From: an uncultured Clostridia bacterium
GTDB lineage: Bacteria > Bacillota > Clostridia > Oscillospirales > Acutalibacteraceae
Direction of reading: 5' to 3'
Length of the DNA stretch: 32,492 bases
Assembly: GCA_946186665.1 (NCBI GenBank)
Contig: CAMHOE010000026.1
Location: 1 to 32,492, forward strand
Shown here: one piece after another, positions 1 to 6,930 of the stretch
Layout: each line of letters opens with the position of its first letter
Numbering within the stretch: the first letter of the stretch is position 1
The notes under the pieces: generated by a model
What the model was told of the DNA's origin: nothing
The model's database searches: none
What the model saw: only the letters and a program-made list of their open reading frames with translations
Position numbers and translations under genes: made by a program

Positions 1-193
1 TTAAAAAAATTTTCTTTCTCTACAAATTGTATATTTTTCTTCTTTGGAAATATAAAATGAGCTTAGAAATATTACGTTCTGTAGAATTTCTAAATCACAT
101 AACGTAGTTACAGTTATTATTCCTCAACCCTCTGCACTGATTCGCTCTTAAGCACTACAATTAATATACAATTCGTATAATCTACAAATAGTA

Positions 194-397
194 TTATATT
201 TTTTCAATAATTCCGTTTTCAAAAGAAACAACACTTCCCGGCAGGATATCCTTCCTGTACAATTCCGCATCCGGCACAGAAACATTTTTTATTTCTCCAC
301 TCTCATTTTTCAGAACCACCTCGCAGCACGGCTCCTGTCCTTCAGGCACTCCTTCGCATCCGAAGTCCGGTTCAATAATATCAATAACTTTGTACAT
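194..397 (-). CDS. Conserved hypothetical small acidic protein
   Basis: Product of 67 residues from the ATG at 397. An in-frame GTG at 403 is possible, but a GGAAGAG ribosome site lies about 5 nt before the ATG and fits it better. The protein is acidic, looks beta-rich and has a Cys-containing segment near residues 12-25 (CEGVPEGQEPCCE) followed by a DAELY motif. No signal peptide or membrane segment is visible. It begins two bases after the stop of the 194-residue gene upstream, so the two are almost certainly cotranscribed and probably translationally coupled. I do not recognise a function. No terminator is evident in the AT-rich 193 bases beyond its stop. Confidence 0.75.
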   Translation of the reverse strand: MYKVIDIIEPDFGCEGVPEGQEPCCEVVLKNESGEIKNVSVPDAELYRKDILPGSVVSFENGIIEKI

Positions 398-399
398 CC

Positions 400-984
400 T
401 CACTCTTCCCTTTCTTCTTTTTTATACTTGGATATTTCCATTAGATTGTCTATAATGAAACGCTGTGCCTTCTCGGAATACTTAATGATAGTATATTCAC
501 CAAACGCGCCAATTCCCATTGTTGAAGTAATTCCGATATCTCCGGAAAGCTCCGTCAGCCCTCTTCTGTTCTTTCCGTCAGCGCCTTCCGTGTCTATCAG
601 ATAGCCCTTATATACAAGCCAGTCATTGACTTTCTTTGCCTGAAGCTTTTTTCTTCCGTCATCGCTGATTGCCTTATTCACCTGTGCAGTAAGCTCAGAT
701 ATAACGCAGTCTCCTGTAATAACTTCTATTTTCCCGATTTCCTCTTCCGTTATATAAAAATCCACCCTTGCACTTTTCCTTGTTGATTTTCCGCCGGTTT
801 CTCTGCTTTCGTTTTTTATATTTTCATCAAGTACCTCACAGATATAGCGAAAGCACCTAATAATTCTCTCGTTTTTAAGCACGGAGTCCTCGCCGATACT
901 TTTATCCGTTATGGGGTCTGTTCCGTCGCACAGCTTCAGCAGATATAGCTTTGCTCTCTGCATTTTTTCTTTTTCCGTCAGCAT
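400..984 (-). CDS. Conserved hypothetical protein
   Basis: Product of 194 residues with ATG start and a strong GGAGGTGG site just upstream. The N-terminal half is helical and begins MLTEKEKMQRAKLYLLKL; the motif DPITDKSIGEDSVL near residues 23-36 resembles conserved hypotheticals I recall from Lachnospiraceae and Ruminococcaceae, with no assigned role. The C-terminal half contains a WLVYKGYL segment followed by a Gly-rich TSTMGIGAFGEYTIIKYSEKAQ stretch, which may be a small beta-rich binding domain. There are no transmembrane segments, so it is probably cytosolic. It heads a two-gene unit with the small gene immediately downstream. Function is unknown. Confidence 0.8.
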   Translation of the reverse strand: MLTEKEKMQRAKLYLLKLCDGTDPITDKSIGEDSVLKNERIIRCFRYICEVLDENIKNESRETGGKSTRKSARVDFYITEEEIGKIEVITGDCVISELTAQVNKAISDDGRKKLQAKKVNDWLVYKGYLIDTEGADGKNRRGLTELSGDIGITSTMGIGAFGEYTIIKYSEKAQRFIIDNLMEISKYKKEEREE

Positions 985-1004
985 AGTCCCACCTCCTGTT
1001 TTTT

Positions 1005-1034
1005 ATTATACCACTTCCACGCAAGCCGCCGCAA
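1005..1034 (-). promoter_or_regulatory. Possible sigma-A promoter for the two-gene hypothetical operon
   Basis: On the minus strand there is a perfect TATAAT (1005-1010) and a weak -35, TTGCGG (1029-1034), spaced by 18 bp. The implied transcription start is only about 14 nt before the ATG at 984, leaving just enough room for the GGAGGTGG ribosome site. Confidence 0.4.
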
Positions 1035-1087
1035 GCAACACATAAACTGCCCATTCTATACTCATCTATAGGTTTTAATCTATCAGC

Positions 1088-1648
1088 TCAGAGCATTTTA
1101 CAGCACAACGCCGAAAAGACCATTCCAAGCATATCCGCCGTCAGTGCAGCAGGTATAGTATGTCTTGTTTTCTTTATTCCCACTGAACCGTAATACACAG
1201 CAATAGCATAGAAAGTAGTTTCTGTAGAACCTGCCATAACAGACGCCACTCTTCCGATATAACTGTCCGCACCATATTTATCAAGCAGCGAGCTGAGCAA
1301 TGCAAAAGAGCCGCTGCCGCTTACCGGACGCATAAGTCCGAGCGGCAATACCTCCGGCGGCACACCTATAAAACCGCACACAGGTCCCAGTACAACTGTA
1401 ACAACATCAAAGAAACCGGACGCCTGAAGCATCGTCACAGCAACGATAAGCCCTATCAGCGACGGCGCTATTGACAGCAGCCCCGTAACGCCCTCCTTTG
1501 CGCCGTCTTTAAAAGTCTCAAACAGGTCAACTTTCTTTATTGCACCAAAAACCACCACAAAAGCAATGACCGCCGGTACAGCATATATTCCGACACTTTC
1601 CGTAACCTCACCCCGCAGACAGCTTCTCTTTTTTAAGCGATAGTACAC
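1088..1648 (-). CDS. spmB: Spore maturation protein B
   Basis: SpmB is an integral membrane protein of the nucleoside-recognition (Gate) domain family. With SpmA it is needed in Bacillus and Clostridium for full dehydration of the spore core and hence heat resistance. The product has 186 residues, hydrophobic segments throughout, and the family signature LMRPVSGSGSFALLSSLLDKYGADS followed by MAGSTETTFYAIAVYYGSVGIKKTRH. It follows spmA on the same strand. The ATG at 1648 lies 41 bp inside the end of spmA, with an AGGTG site before it. A shorter protein starting from a non-AUG codon near the end of spmA cannot be excluded. Family assignment is secure. Confidence 0.93.
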   Translation of the reverse strand: MYYRLKKRSCLRGEVTESVGIYAVPAVIAFVVVFGAIKKVDLFETFKDGAKEGVTGLLSIAPSLIGLIVAVTMLQASGFFDVVTVVLGPVCGFIGVPPEVLPLGLMRPVSGSGSFALLSSLLDKYGADSYIGRVASVMAGSTETTFYAIAVYYGSVGIKKTRHTIPAALTADMLGMVFSALCCKML

Positions 1649-2201
1649 CTGCTATCCCCAAACCTGAAAGCAAAGCTAAAAGTGACGCCGCCCACACATA
1701 CGGCACAACAGCATATGGCTGCAAGCTGCCAGCTGCTTGTCTCAATGCCGCAATAGTCGTGGGAATAAGCTGTACCGAAGCCGTATTTATCACGACAAAC
1801 ATGACCATACTGTTGTTTGGAGCCGAACCGAGCCTGTTAGTTTTCTGCATTTCCTTCATTGCCGCAATACCAAGCGGAGTAGCTGCATTTCCAAGCCCGA
1901 AAATATTCGCAGTTACATTTGCGCTTACCGCTTTCATCGCCGGACTGTCCTTTTTGTATTCCGGCATAAGCCTTGAAAGTACAGGCGACAGCAGTCTCGC
2001 GGTCACAGCAGTCAAGCCGCTTTTGTCTGCAATTTTCATGATACCTGTCCACAGGCACATCACACCTGCCATAGAGATCAGCACCTGTACCGCCTTATCC
2101 GCCCCACCGGCAGCAGCAGCCGAAAGCTCCTCTGCCCTGCCGGTGCAAAAGCCGCATATCACACTGATAATGATCATTCCGAACCATATATGACTAAGCA
2201 T
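1608..2201 (-). CDS. spmA: Spore maturation protein A
   Basis: Membrane protein partner of SpmB, about 197 residues from the ATG at 2201 (MLSHIWFGMIIISVICG). This matches the way SpmA proteins normally begin with a membrane helix; the frame is open to a TTG at 2243, which would add 14 charged residues and is less likely. The nucleoside-recognition domain is visible as GVMCLWTGIMKIADKSGLT and the conserved NIFGLGNAATPLGIAAMKEMQ segment, followed by VMFVVINTASVQLIPTTIAALR. Known role in the family: spore core dehydration during sporulation. Gene order spmA-spmB is the usual one. No convincing sporulation sigma-factor promoter was identified upstream. Confidence 0.92.
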   Translation of the reverse strand: MLSHIWFGMIIISVICGFCTGRAEELSAAAAGGADKAVQVLISMAGVMCLWTGIMKIADKSGLTAVTARLLSPVLSRLMPEYKKDSPAMKAVSANVTANIFGLGNAATPLGIAAMKEMQKTNRLGSAPNNSMVMFVVINTASVQLIPTTIAALRQAAGSLQPYAVVPYVWAASLLALLSGLGIAGVLSLKKEKLSAG

Positions 2202-2243
2202 ATCCCCATCACGCCGCCTATCCTTTATAGCTTGATCTTTCAA

Positions 2244-2500
2244 CTCAGACTAAAACGATAATATATCCCAAATGCTGCTGTATACTTATATTTTTTAACA
2301 TTTTCATATTACGCAGATTAAAACGTTTCAGACATCACTATCGTATCATTATATTATGAACACAAATTTTGTCGAAAATTGTAAATAACAGGCATCCTGA
2401 CTATATTTTCAGTTGATATTTATTTTTAGTGATGTATTTTTCCCTTCAAACATATTAACACAATAAGTCAGAAAAAACGTCAAAAAATCACAAATAATAC
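2244..2500. other. AT-rich intergenic region between divergent spmA and abrB-like gene
   Basis: Divergent upstream region of spmA (left) and the AbrB-like gene (right). It is AT-rich with several TATA-like stretches, but no minus-strand -35/-10 pair with acceptable spacing stood out. I see no gene, repeat or strong hairpin. Confidence 0.5.
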
Positions 2501-2529
2501 TTGACATTTTCCTCTTCAGATAGTACCAT
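2501..2529 (+). promoter_or_regulatory. Sigma-A promoter of abrB-like gene
   Basis: Perfect -35 TTGACA (2501-2506), 17-bp spacer, -10 TACCAT (2524-2529). The start codon at 2587 lies about 50 nt beyond the predicted transcription start. Confidence 0.7.
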
Positions 2530-2586
2530 ATTATTAAGTCACTGTACGTTTTTATGAACATCGATTCAAAAAAGGAGGTTATAGAA

Positions 2587-2832
2587 ATGAGAGCAATAGG
2601 CTGTGTTCGACAGATAGATAAGCTTGGAAGACTGGTGTTGCCGTCTGACATAAGGCGTACACTCAACATTACCGACGGCACTGACTCTGTAGAGTTTTTC
2701 ATTGACGGCGACAGCGTCATTATCAAAAAGTACCGACCCTCATGTATCTTCTGCAATTCGCCGGATGACATCATCACATACAAAGGGCAGGCAATATGCA
2801 GCGTCTGTTTCAACGAGCTGAAAACAACATGA
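2587..2832 (+). CDS. AbrB/SpoVT-family transcriptional regulator with C4 tail
   Basis: Product of 81 residues. The frame opens at 2554, but AAAGGAGG ending about 8 nt before the ATG at 2587 fixes the start. The N-terminal 45 residues form a swapped-hairpin AbrB DNA-binding domain (RQIDKLGRLVLPSDIRRTLNI, then FFIDGDSVIIKKY), typical of dimeric transition-state regulators. The C-terminal part has two CxxC pairs (CIFC and CSVC, about 18 residues apart), suggesting a small zinc-binding knuckle; AbrB-like proteins with this tail are common in Clostridia. It is monocistronic or weakly linked to the following gene, from which it is separated by a long hairpin. The target genes cannot be inferred from this window. 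Confidence 0.9.
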   Translation: MRAIGCVRQIDKLGRLVLPSDIRRTLNITDGTDSVEFFIDGDSVIIKKYRPSCIFCNSPDDIITYKGQAICSVCFNELKTT

Positions 2833-2841
2833 TCACCGAAC

Positions 2842-2878
2842 AGCTCAGATATGAGAATAACATCTATTCTCATGAGCT
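2842..2878 (+). terminator. Long hairpin after abrB-like gene (terminator or attenuator)
   Basis: Inverted repeat with inner arms ATGAGAATA (2851-2859) and TATTCTCAT (2865-2873), loop ACATC, extended by outer arms AGCTC (2842-2846) and GAGCT (2874-2878) with a 4-nt bulge. It is followed by a T-rich but interrupted stretch, so it may be a leaky terminator or leader structure controlling the downstream methyltransferase gene. Confidence 0.55.
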
Positions 2879-2928
2879 TTATCAGGCTTTTATATCATGT
2901 TCAATTCTATTTGTCAGTTGGTGAAAAT

Positions 2929-4722
2929 ATGAATGTCAGATCATTTCTGTCGCAGAATAAAATAATAATAACAGACGGCGCAACAGGCACATACTTTTCT
3001 GAGCTTACCGGAATGGATGTCAAGCTCTGCGAAAAATATAATGTCACCTCTCCCGATGTTATACGACACATACATAACGGATATATCAAAGCAGGTTCAA
3101 CACTCCTGCGAACCAATACTTTTTTTGCAAATTCCTACGCACTCGGAATATCCCGTGATGAACTGAAAAGTATTATTATAAACGGATATAATATCGCCTC
3201 AGAGTGCGCCGGCGGAAAGGCTATAGTCTGCGCTGATGTCAGCGCCGTTTATGGTAACTCCCTTTCCTCATCTCAAGTACTTGATGAATACAAATTCATT
3301 GTTGATACCTTCCTGTCATGTAATGCGGAGACTTTCATTTTTGAAACTCTGCCCTCACTTCAGACTGTGCTTCCTGCAATAGACTATATCCTCTCACAAA
3401 AACCTGATGCAGAGATAATAACTTCTTTTACACTTATGCCCGACAACCATACACGTTCAGGTCTGTCCGCAAAAAGTCTGCTTGCAGATATCCTGCAAAA
3501 CAAACACAAACTCACAATGATAGGTCTTAACTGCGGCAGCGGTGCTGTTCAGATGTTCCGCAACGCTGCGCCATTCCTGTCCTATATACATGAAAATACT
3601 GACCTGTTTACTATGGTAATGCCCAATGCCGGTTATCCTTCTATAGAAAACCAAAGAACAGTTTTCACCTCAACTCCGGAATACTTCGCAGAACAGACCG
3701 CTGTCTTTAAAGCATACGGTGTATCAGCAATCGGCGGATGCTGCGGTACAAATCCGGAACATATACGTCAGCTTGCCATTGAACTATCCTCTGAAGGAAA
3801 TACACATCAAAAGAGTATTATCTACCCCACACCAAAACAGAATAAAACGCCCTCCGCATCTTCACAGCTTTCGGAAAATAAATTCATCCTCGCCGCAGAG
3901 CTTGACCCGCCCAACACTTCAGACATTACCAGACTTATAAGCGCCGCAAAGACTCTGAAAGAAAGCGGTGTGAATATCATTACTGTATCAGACTCTCCAC
4001 TGGGGCACGCAAAGATGGACTCCGTTCTGTGTTCATCAAGAATAAAGAGAGAGGTAAATATAGAAACGCTTCCCCACATTTGCTGCCGTGACAAAAATAT
4101 CAATGCGCTTCGTTCATCGTTATTAGGCGCACACAGCGATGGGATAAGAGCCGTTTTAGCTGTGACCGGCGACCCTGTTTCCGAGATAGACAGAGGCGTG
4201 ATAAAGCCCGTTTTCAATATCGACTCAACAAGGCTGATGGAGTTGATAAACAGCCTGAACGAGGATGTCTTTTCAGACTCTCCCATAGTGATAGGCGGCG
4301 CTTTCGACCCTGCCCCGCGCAAAGCGGAATACTCCCTTAAACGTCTTGACAAAAAGATGAAAAAAGGAGCAAGCTTTGTACTTACACAGCCTGTTTTTTC
4401 CGAAGCCGCAATAGAGTCAATAGACCGCGCAAGAGAGACAGGCGCAAAGGTACTTGTTGGCATAATGCCTATGGTAAGCTACAGGAACGCAAGCTTCATG
4501 AAGAACGAAGTCCCCGGCATGACGATACCGGACGAGCTTGTACATCGTTTCCGACCTGACATGACAAGAGAAGAATCCACAGAAGTCGGCATAGAGATAG
4601 CCGTTGAGCTTGCGCGTATGCTGAAGTCTCATGCGGACGGATTTTACTTTATAACGCCCTTCAACCGTGCCGAAGTCATATCCAGAATAATTTCCTCTCT
4701 GCATCTTGAAATAAGCCAATAA
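2929..4722 (+). CDS. yitJ: Bifunctional homocysteine S-methyltransferase / methylenetetrahydrofolate reductase (YitJ type)
   Basis: Product of 597 residues from the ATG at 2929 (MNVRSFLSQNK); the frame is open to 2851, but those codons lie in the upstream hairpin. The N-terminal ~290 residues are a homocysteine methyltransferase barrel: ITDGATGT, a zinc ligand Cys in GLNCGSG and the paired Cys in GGCCGT. The C-terminal ~280 residues are a MetF-type FAD barrel with the catalytic Glu in LAAELDPP, VTGDPV, FVLTQPVF and FITPFNRAEV. The architecture matches Bacillus YitJ, coupling methyl-folate formation to methionine synthesis. No cobalamin-binding or activation domain of MetH is present. The leader is too short for a SAM-I riboswitch and the ribosome site is weak (GGTG). 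FolD, encoded at 25.6 kb, works in the same folate pathway. Confidence 0.93.
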   Translation: MNVRSFLSQNKIIITDGATGTYFSELTGMDVKLCEKYNVTSPDVIRHIHNGYIKAGSTLLRTNTFFANSYALGISRDELKSIIINGYNIASECAGGKAIVCADVSAVYGNSLSSSQVLDEYKFIVDTFLSCNAETFIFETLPSLQTVLPAIDYILSQKPDAEIITSFTLMPDNHTRSGLSAKSLLADILQNKHKLTMIGLNCGSGAVQMFRNAAPFLSYIHENTDLFTMVMPNAGYPSIENQRTVFTSTPEYFAEQTAVFKAYGVSAIGGCCGTNPEHIRQLAIELSSEGNTHQKSIIYPTPKQNKTPSASSQLSENKFILAAELDPPNTSDITRLISAAKTLKESGVNIITVSDSPLGHAKMDSVLCSSRIKREVNIETLPHICCRDKNINALRSSLLGAHSDGIRAVLAVTGDPVSEIDRGVIKPVFNIDSTRLMELINSLNEDVFSDSPIVIGGAFDPAPRKAEYSLKRLDKKMKKGASFVLTQPVFSEAAIESIDRARETGAKVLVGIMPMVSYRNASFMKNEVPGMTIPDELVHRFRPDMTREESTEVGIEIAVELARMLKSHADGFYFITPFNRAEVISRIISSLHLEISQ

Positions 4723-4773
4723 AGTTCACGGCCGGATTACTTAAAACTATAAAACCGGAACAATCCAATAAAC

Positions 4774-4811
4774 GCACAAAGAGCGACCCTGAAAAGGGTC
4801 GCTCTTTGTGC
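4774..4811. terminator. Perfect 17-bp hairpin with GAAA loop, probable bidirectional terminator
   Basis: Arms 4774-4790 and 4795-4811 are perfectly complementary and enclose a GAAA tetraloop on the plus strand. The stem carries AAAGAGC...GCTCTTT, so a short U-tract lies within the 3' arm on both strands. It sits 51 bp after the yitJ stop and also ends a minus-strand unit whose promoter is at 4948-4976. No long T-run follows on either strand, so efficiency is uncertain. Confidence 0.65.
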
Positions 4812-4941
4812 AAAAGGAAGGGATAATGAAAAAACAAAAAAGGGGATAATCAAAAAATATAAAAATATACAAACCGAAAAACGGCAATAAGCTCACACAC
4901 AATAATCTCAAGCCAACTACAAAGTCAGCATGATTTTCCAC
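4774..4941 (-). ncRNA. Candidate small RNA between a promoter and a hairpin
   Basis: A near-consensus minus-strand promoter (4948-4976) would start a transcript near 4941 that runs into the 17-bp hairpin at 4774-4811, giving roughly 170 nt. The next gene in that direction is on the opposite strand, so this promoter serves no annotated gene. The interior is U-rich with no well-initiated reading frame; a hydrophobic frame from a GTG (MSLLPFFGLYIFIFF...) lacks a ribosome site and runs through the hairpin. I do not recognise it as 6S, SRP RNA or tmRNA. Confidence 0.4.
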
Positions 4942-4947
4942 AACACT

Positions 4948-4976
4948 ATTATAACACATCCGTTTTCAAATTTCAA
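4948..4976 (-). promoter_or_regulatory. Orphan sigma-A promoter
   Basis: Minus strand: -35 TTGAAA (4971-4976), spacer exactly 17 bp, -10 TATAAT (4948-4953). No protein-coding gene lies downstream on this strand before the hairpin at 4774-4811. Confidence 0.65.
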
Positions 4977-5000
4977 TTTTATTTTTTATAAACAACATAA

Positions 5001-5222
5001 AATATTCAGCGGTTTTAGGAAAGTGGTATTGGAAATAACCCTTTTTCCGCTTTCTGCGGCAAAAGCTGTAGACGTACACTGAAATAGCCAAAGCGCTCCT
5101 TGAGGAGCACGACGCGGACGGTTCTGTTATAAGTTGATGCGTTCTAAGTTGTCCAGTGCGGTCACGCACCGGAAAAGGGTTTTCCCAATGCAGCTGCCAC
5201 TACAAAATTGAATTCCGTGTTA
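5001..5222 (+). repeat. 3'-flank hairpin repeat (family F), copy interrupted by a second repeat
   Basis: Left part 5001-5050 and right part 5171-5222 match the uninterrupted copy at 6817-6921: ATATTCAGCGG start, AATAACCCTTTTTCCG arm, GGAAAAGGG arm, ACAAAA..TTCCGTGTTA end. About 119 bp (5051-5169) are inserted at the hairpin tip. The last three bases are the stop codon of the minus-strand htrA-like gene. Confidence 0.8.
5051..5169 (+). repeat. GTCA-loop structured repeat inserted in family F repeat
   Basis: Single-unit copy of a repeat also present at 16145-16372 (three tandem units) and 20237-20390. Shared features in order are TAGACGT, AATAGCCAAAG, a short hairpin (GCTCC TTGA GGAGC here), ACGCGGACGGTT, ATGCGTTCTAAG and a terminal hairpin with GTCA loop (GTGCG gtca CGCAC). 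The surrounding family F sequence shows the exact insertion position. Confidence 0.75.
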
Positions 5223-6770
5223 CGATGAGCTGTCGTCTATAAGGACAACATTAACATCAAAAGTATATGACTGTCCGTCAGATGTAACAGCCGCTCTGAA
5301 TAGCGTCAGGGTTACTGTATCTCCGGGCTTATAGTTACTCAGTTCTTCAATGAACTCGTTTGCTGTTTTAATGGTTTTGCCGTCTATTGCAGTTATTATA
5401 TCCTTTTTGCTCGCCTGTGTAGACGCAAGCGGACTGTCTGTCTCTATAGCGGTTATGACCATTCCCTGCGGAACATTTTTCAGCTTGGACTCATACAGCG
5501 TACAGGTCGTGCCGGATATCTTCAGAGTACCTCTGTCATTTACGTAACCAAATTTTATCAGCTTGTTGATTATCTCTGCAACCTTATTGCTCGGTATAGC
5601 AAAGCTCATACCCTCATAATCCGTTGCCACAAGCTTTGATGTATTCATTCCTATTACCTGACCGCTTTCATTTATCAGCGCACCGCCGGAATTTCCGGGA
5701 TTTATGGCGGCGTCTGTCTGGATATACTTCACATATCCGCTGTTGGACAATATCCTGTTAAGCGCGGATATCGTGCCTTTTGTCAGGGAATTTGAAAAAG
5801 ACGAACCTCCGGGATTGCCTATGGCATAAACATCCTGACCCACATAAAGGTTGTCAGAATCCGAAAACTCCGCAACAGTAAGCTCCTTTGCGTCTATCTT
5901 CAGAACCGCAAGGTCAGTCTTTTTATCAACACCTACTATCGTTCCCAGATACTGTGTTCCGTCACTCAGCGTTACCATAACTCCGGTACTTGTGCTGTCC
6001 GAAACAACATGGCTGTTTGTGGCGATATACCCGTCATCAGAAATAATAATACCTGAGCCTTCACCTGTCTCAGACAGTGTATAGTCACTTCCGGAGTATG
6101 ATGTTATGCAAACTATAGAAGGCGAGACATTATTGAACGCCGCGTTTGCAGTATTTACGTTCACATCAGCAGAAGCCTCCTGCATGGATATCTGCGGTCC
6201 GTCAGGGTCAGCAGATACCTGAGGTGCGTCCGTCAGTGAAGCTTCCTCCGCATAGGACACACCGGACACGGTATTATACGGTATCCTGTCATCGCCCTTT
6301 TTCTCGCTGCCCAGGTTTTTGCCGCTGATTATATAAGCAACTACAACAGCGGTAAGAGACAAGAGAAGAACAATAATTATCCAGAGTGCCACCCGCAGCC
6401 CTCTTCTTTTTCTCCTCTTTTCCATCTTAGAAAAATCCGGAATAAACTCCTCATCTCCAAGAAACCTGTTATATGGTGAAGTGCCGAAGCCTTCTCCTGC
6501 GCCGGAACTGCCGTAAGCATTTCCATAAACATAATTGCCGCCTGCACTCACACCCGTAACCTGCGCTGAGTAATTATTATTATGCTGTACGCTCTCATAT
6601 GTTAACGGGGATACATCATGCTGTGCATAAGCTCCGGCTGACCCCTGAGGTTTTACATCCACACCCTGCGCAGAAACATTATTCTGTGTATATTCAGTAA
6701 ACTGCGGCATCTCAGACCCCGTCTGATTTGCTGTATCCTGACCGGAAGGTCTGTCAAATTCATCGGGCAT
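5220..6770 (-). CDS. HtrA/DegP-like membrane-anchored serine protease with PDZ domain
   Basis: Product of 516 residues with ATG preceded by GGAGG. Residues 1-120 form a polar, Gln/Asn/Gly-rich cytoplasmic tail ending in a basic cluster (KRRKRRGLR). One transmembrane helix spans about 127-148. The trypsin-like domain follows with the triad visible: His254 in TNSHVV, Asp286 in KKTDLAVLKI and Ser361 in NPGNSGGAL. A PDZ domain occupies about 415-505. The architecture is that of Gram-positive HtrA/YkdA/YycK proteases, which degrade or refold misfolded proteins at the outer membrane face. It lies 160 bp after a sensor kinase on the same strand, separated by a family F repeat, suggesting control by that two-component system. 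Its stop codon overlaps another copy of that repeat. Confidence 0.93.
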   Translation of the reverse strand: MPDEFDRPSGQDTANQTGSEMPQFTEYTQNNVSAQGVDVKPQGSAGAYAQHDVSPLTYESVQHNNNYSAQVTGVSAGGNYVYGNAYGSSGAGEGFGTSPYNRFLGDEEFIPDFSKMEKRRKRRGLRVALWIIIVLLLSLTAVVVAYIISGKNLGSEKKGDDRIPYNTVSGVSYAEEASLTDAPQVSADPDGPQISMQEASADVNVNTANAAFNNVSPSIVCITSYSGSDYTLSETGEGSGIIISDDGYIATNSHVVSDSTSTGVMVTLSDGTQYLGTIVGVDKKTDLAVLKIDAKELTVAEFSDSDNLYVGQDVYAIGNPGGSSFSNSLTKGTISALNRILSNSGYVKYIQTDAAINPGNSGGALINESGQVIGMNTSKLVATDYEGMSFAIPSNKVAEIINKLIKFGYVNDRGTLKISGTTCTLYESKLKNVPQGMVITAIETDSPLASTQASKKDIITAIDGKTIKTANEFIEELSNYKPGDTVTLTLFRAAVTSDGQSYTFDVNVVLIDDSSS

Positions 6771-6816
6771 ACTTTCATTTCCTCCCTTGCATAAGTTTAG
6801 CGGAAATAAATTATTA

Positions 6817-6921
6817 AATATTCAGCGGTTTCAGGAAAGGGGGATGTGGGGGAATAACCCTTTTTCCGCCGGAAAAGGGTTTCCCCATGTATCCGCCCCT
6901 ACAAAACTGATTTCCGTGTTA
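6817..6921 (+). repeat. 3'-flank hairpin repeat (family F), uninterrupted copy
   Basis: About 105 bp, lying 9 bp after the sensor kinase stop codon (minus strand) and before htrA. The centre folds as a hairpin: AACCCTTTTTCC (6856-6867) against GGAAAAGGGTT (6871-6881), with outer GGGG/CCCC pairing. It matches the two flanks of the interrupted copy at 5001-5222, so it represents the empty site. It could act as an intra-operon RNA-stability or termination element. Confidence 0.8.
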
Positions 6922-6930
6922 GCAAATGTC

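Noticed and set aside
2409-2873. Minus-strand frame of 154 codons overlapping the AbrB-like gene
   Set aside because: It lies opposite a well-supported gene and starts in the hairpin; low-complexity, no ribosome site.
2833-2928. SAM riboswitch upstream of yitJ, as in Bacillus
   Set aside because: The gap is only 96 nt and is occupied by a simple hairpin; none of the SAM-I core elements was seen.
4747-4959. Minus-strand 70-codon frame in the candidate small RNA region
   Set aside because: Its ATG overlaps the promoter -10 box and the frame runs through the terminator hairpin, so it cannot be translated from that start.
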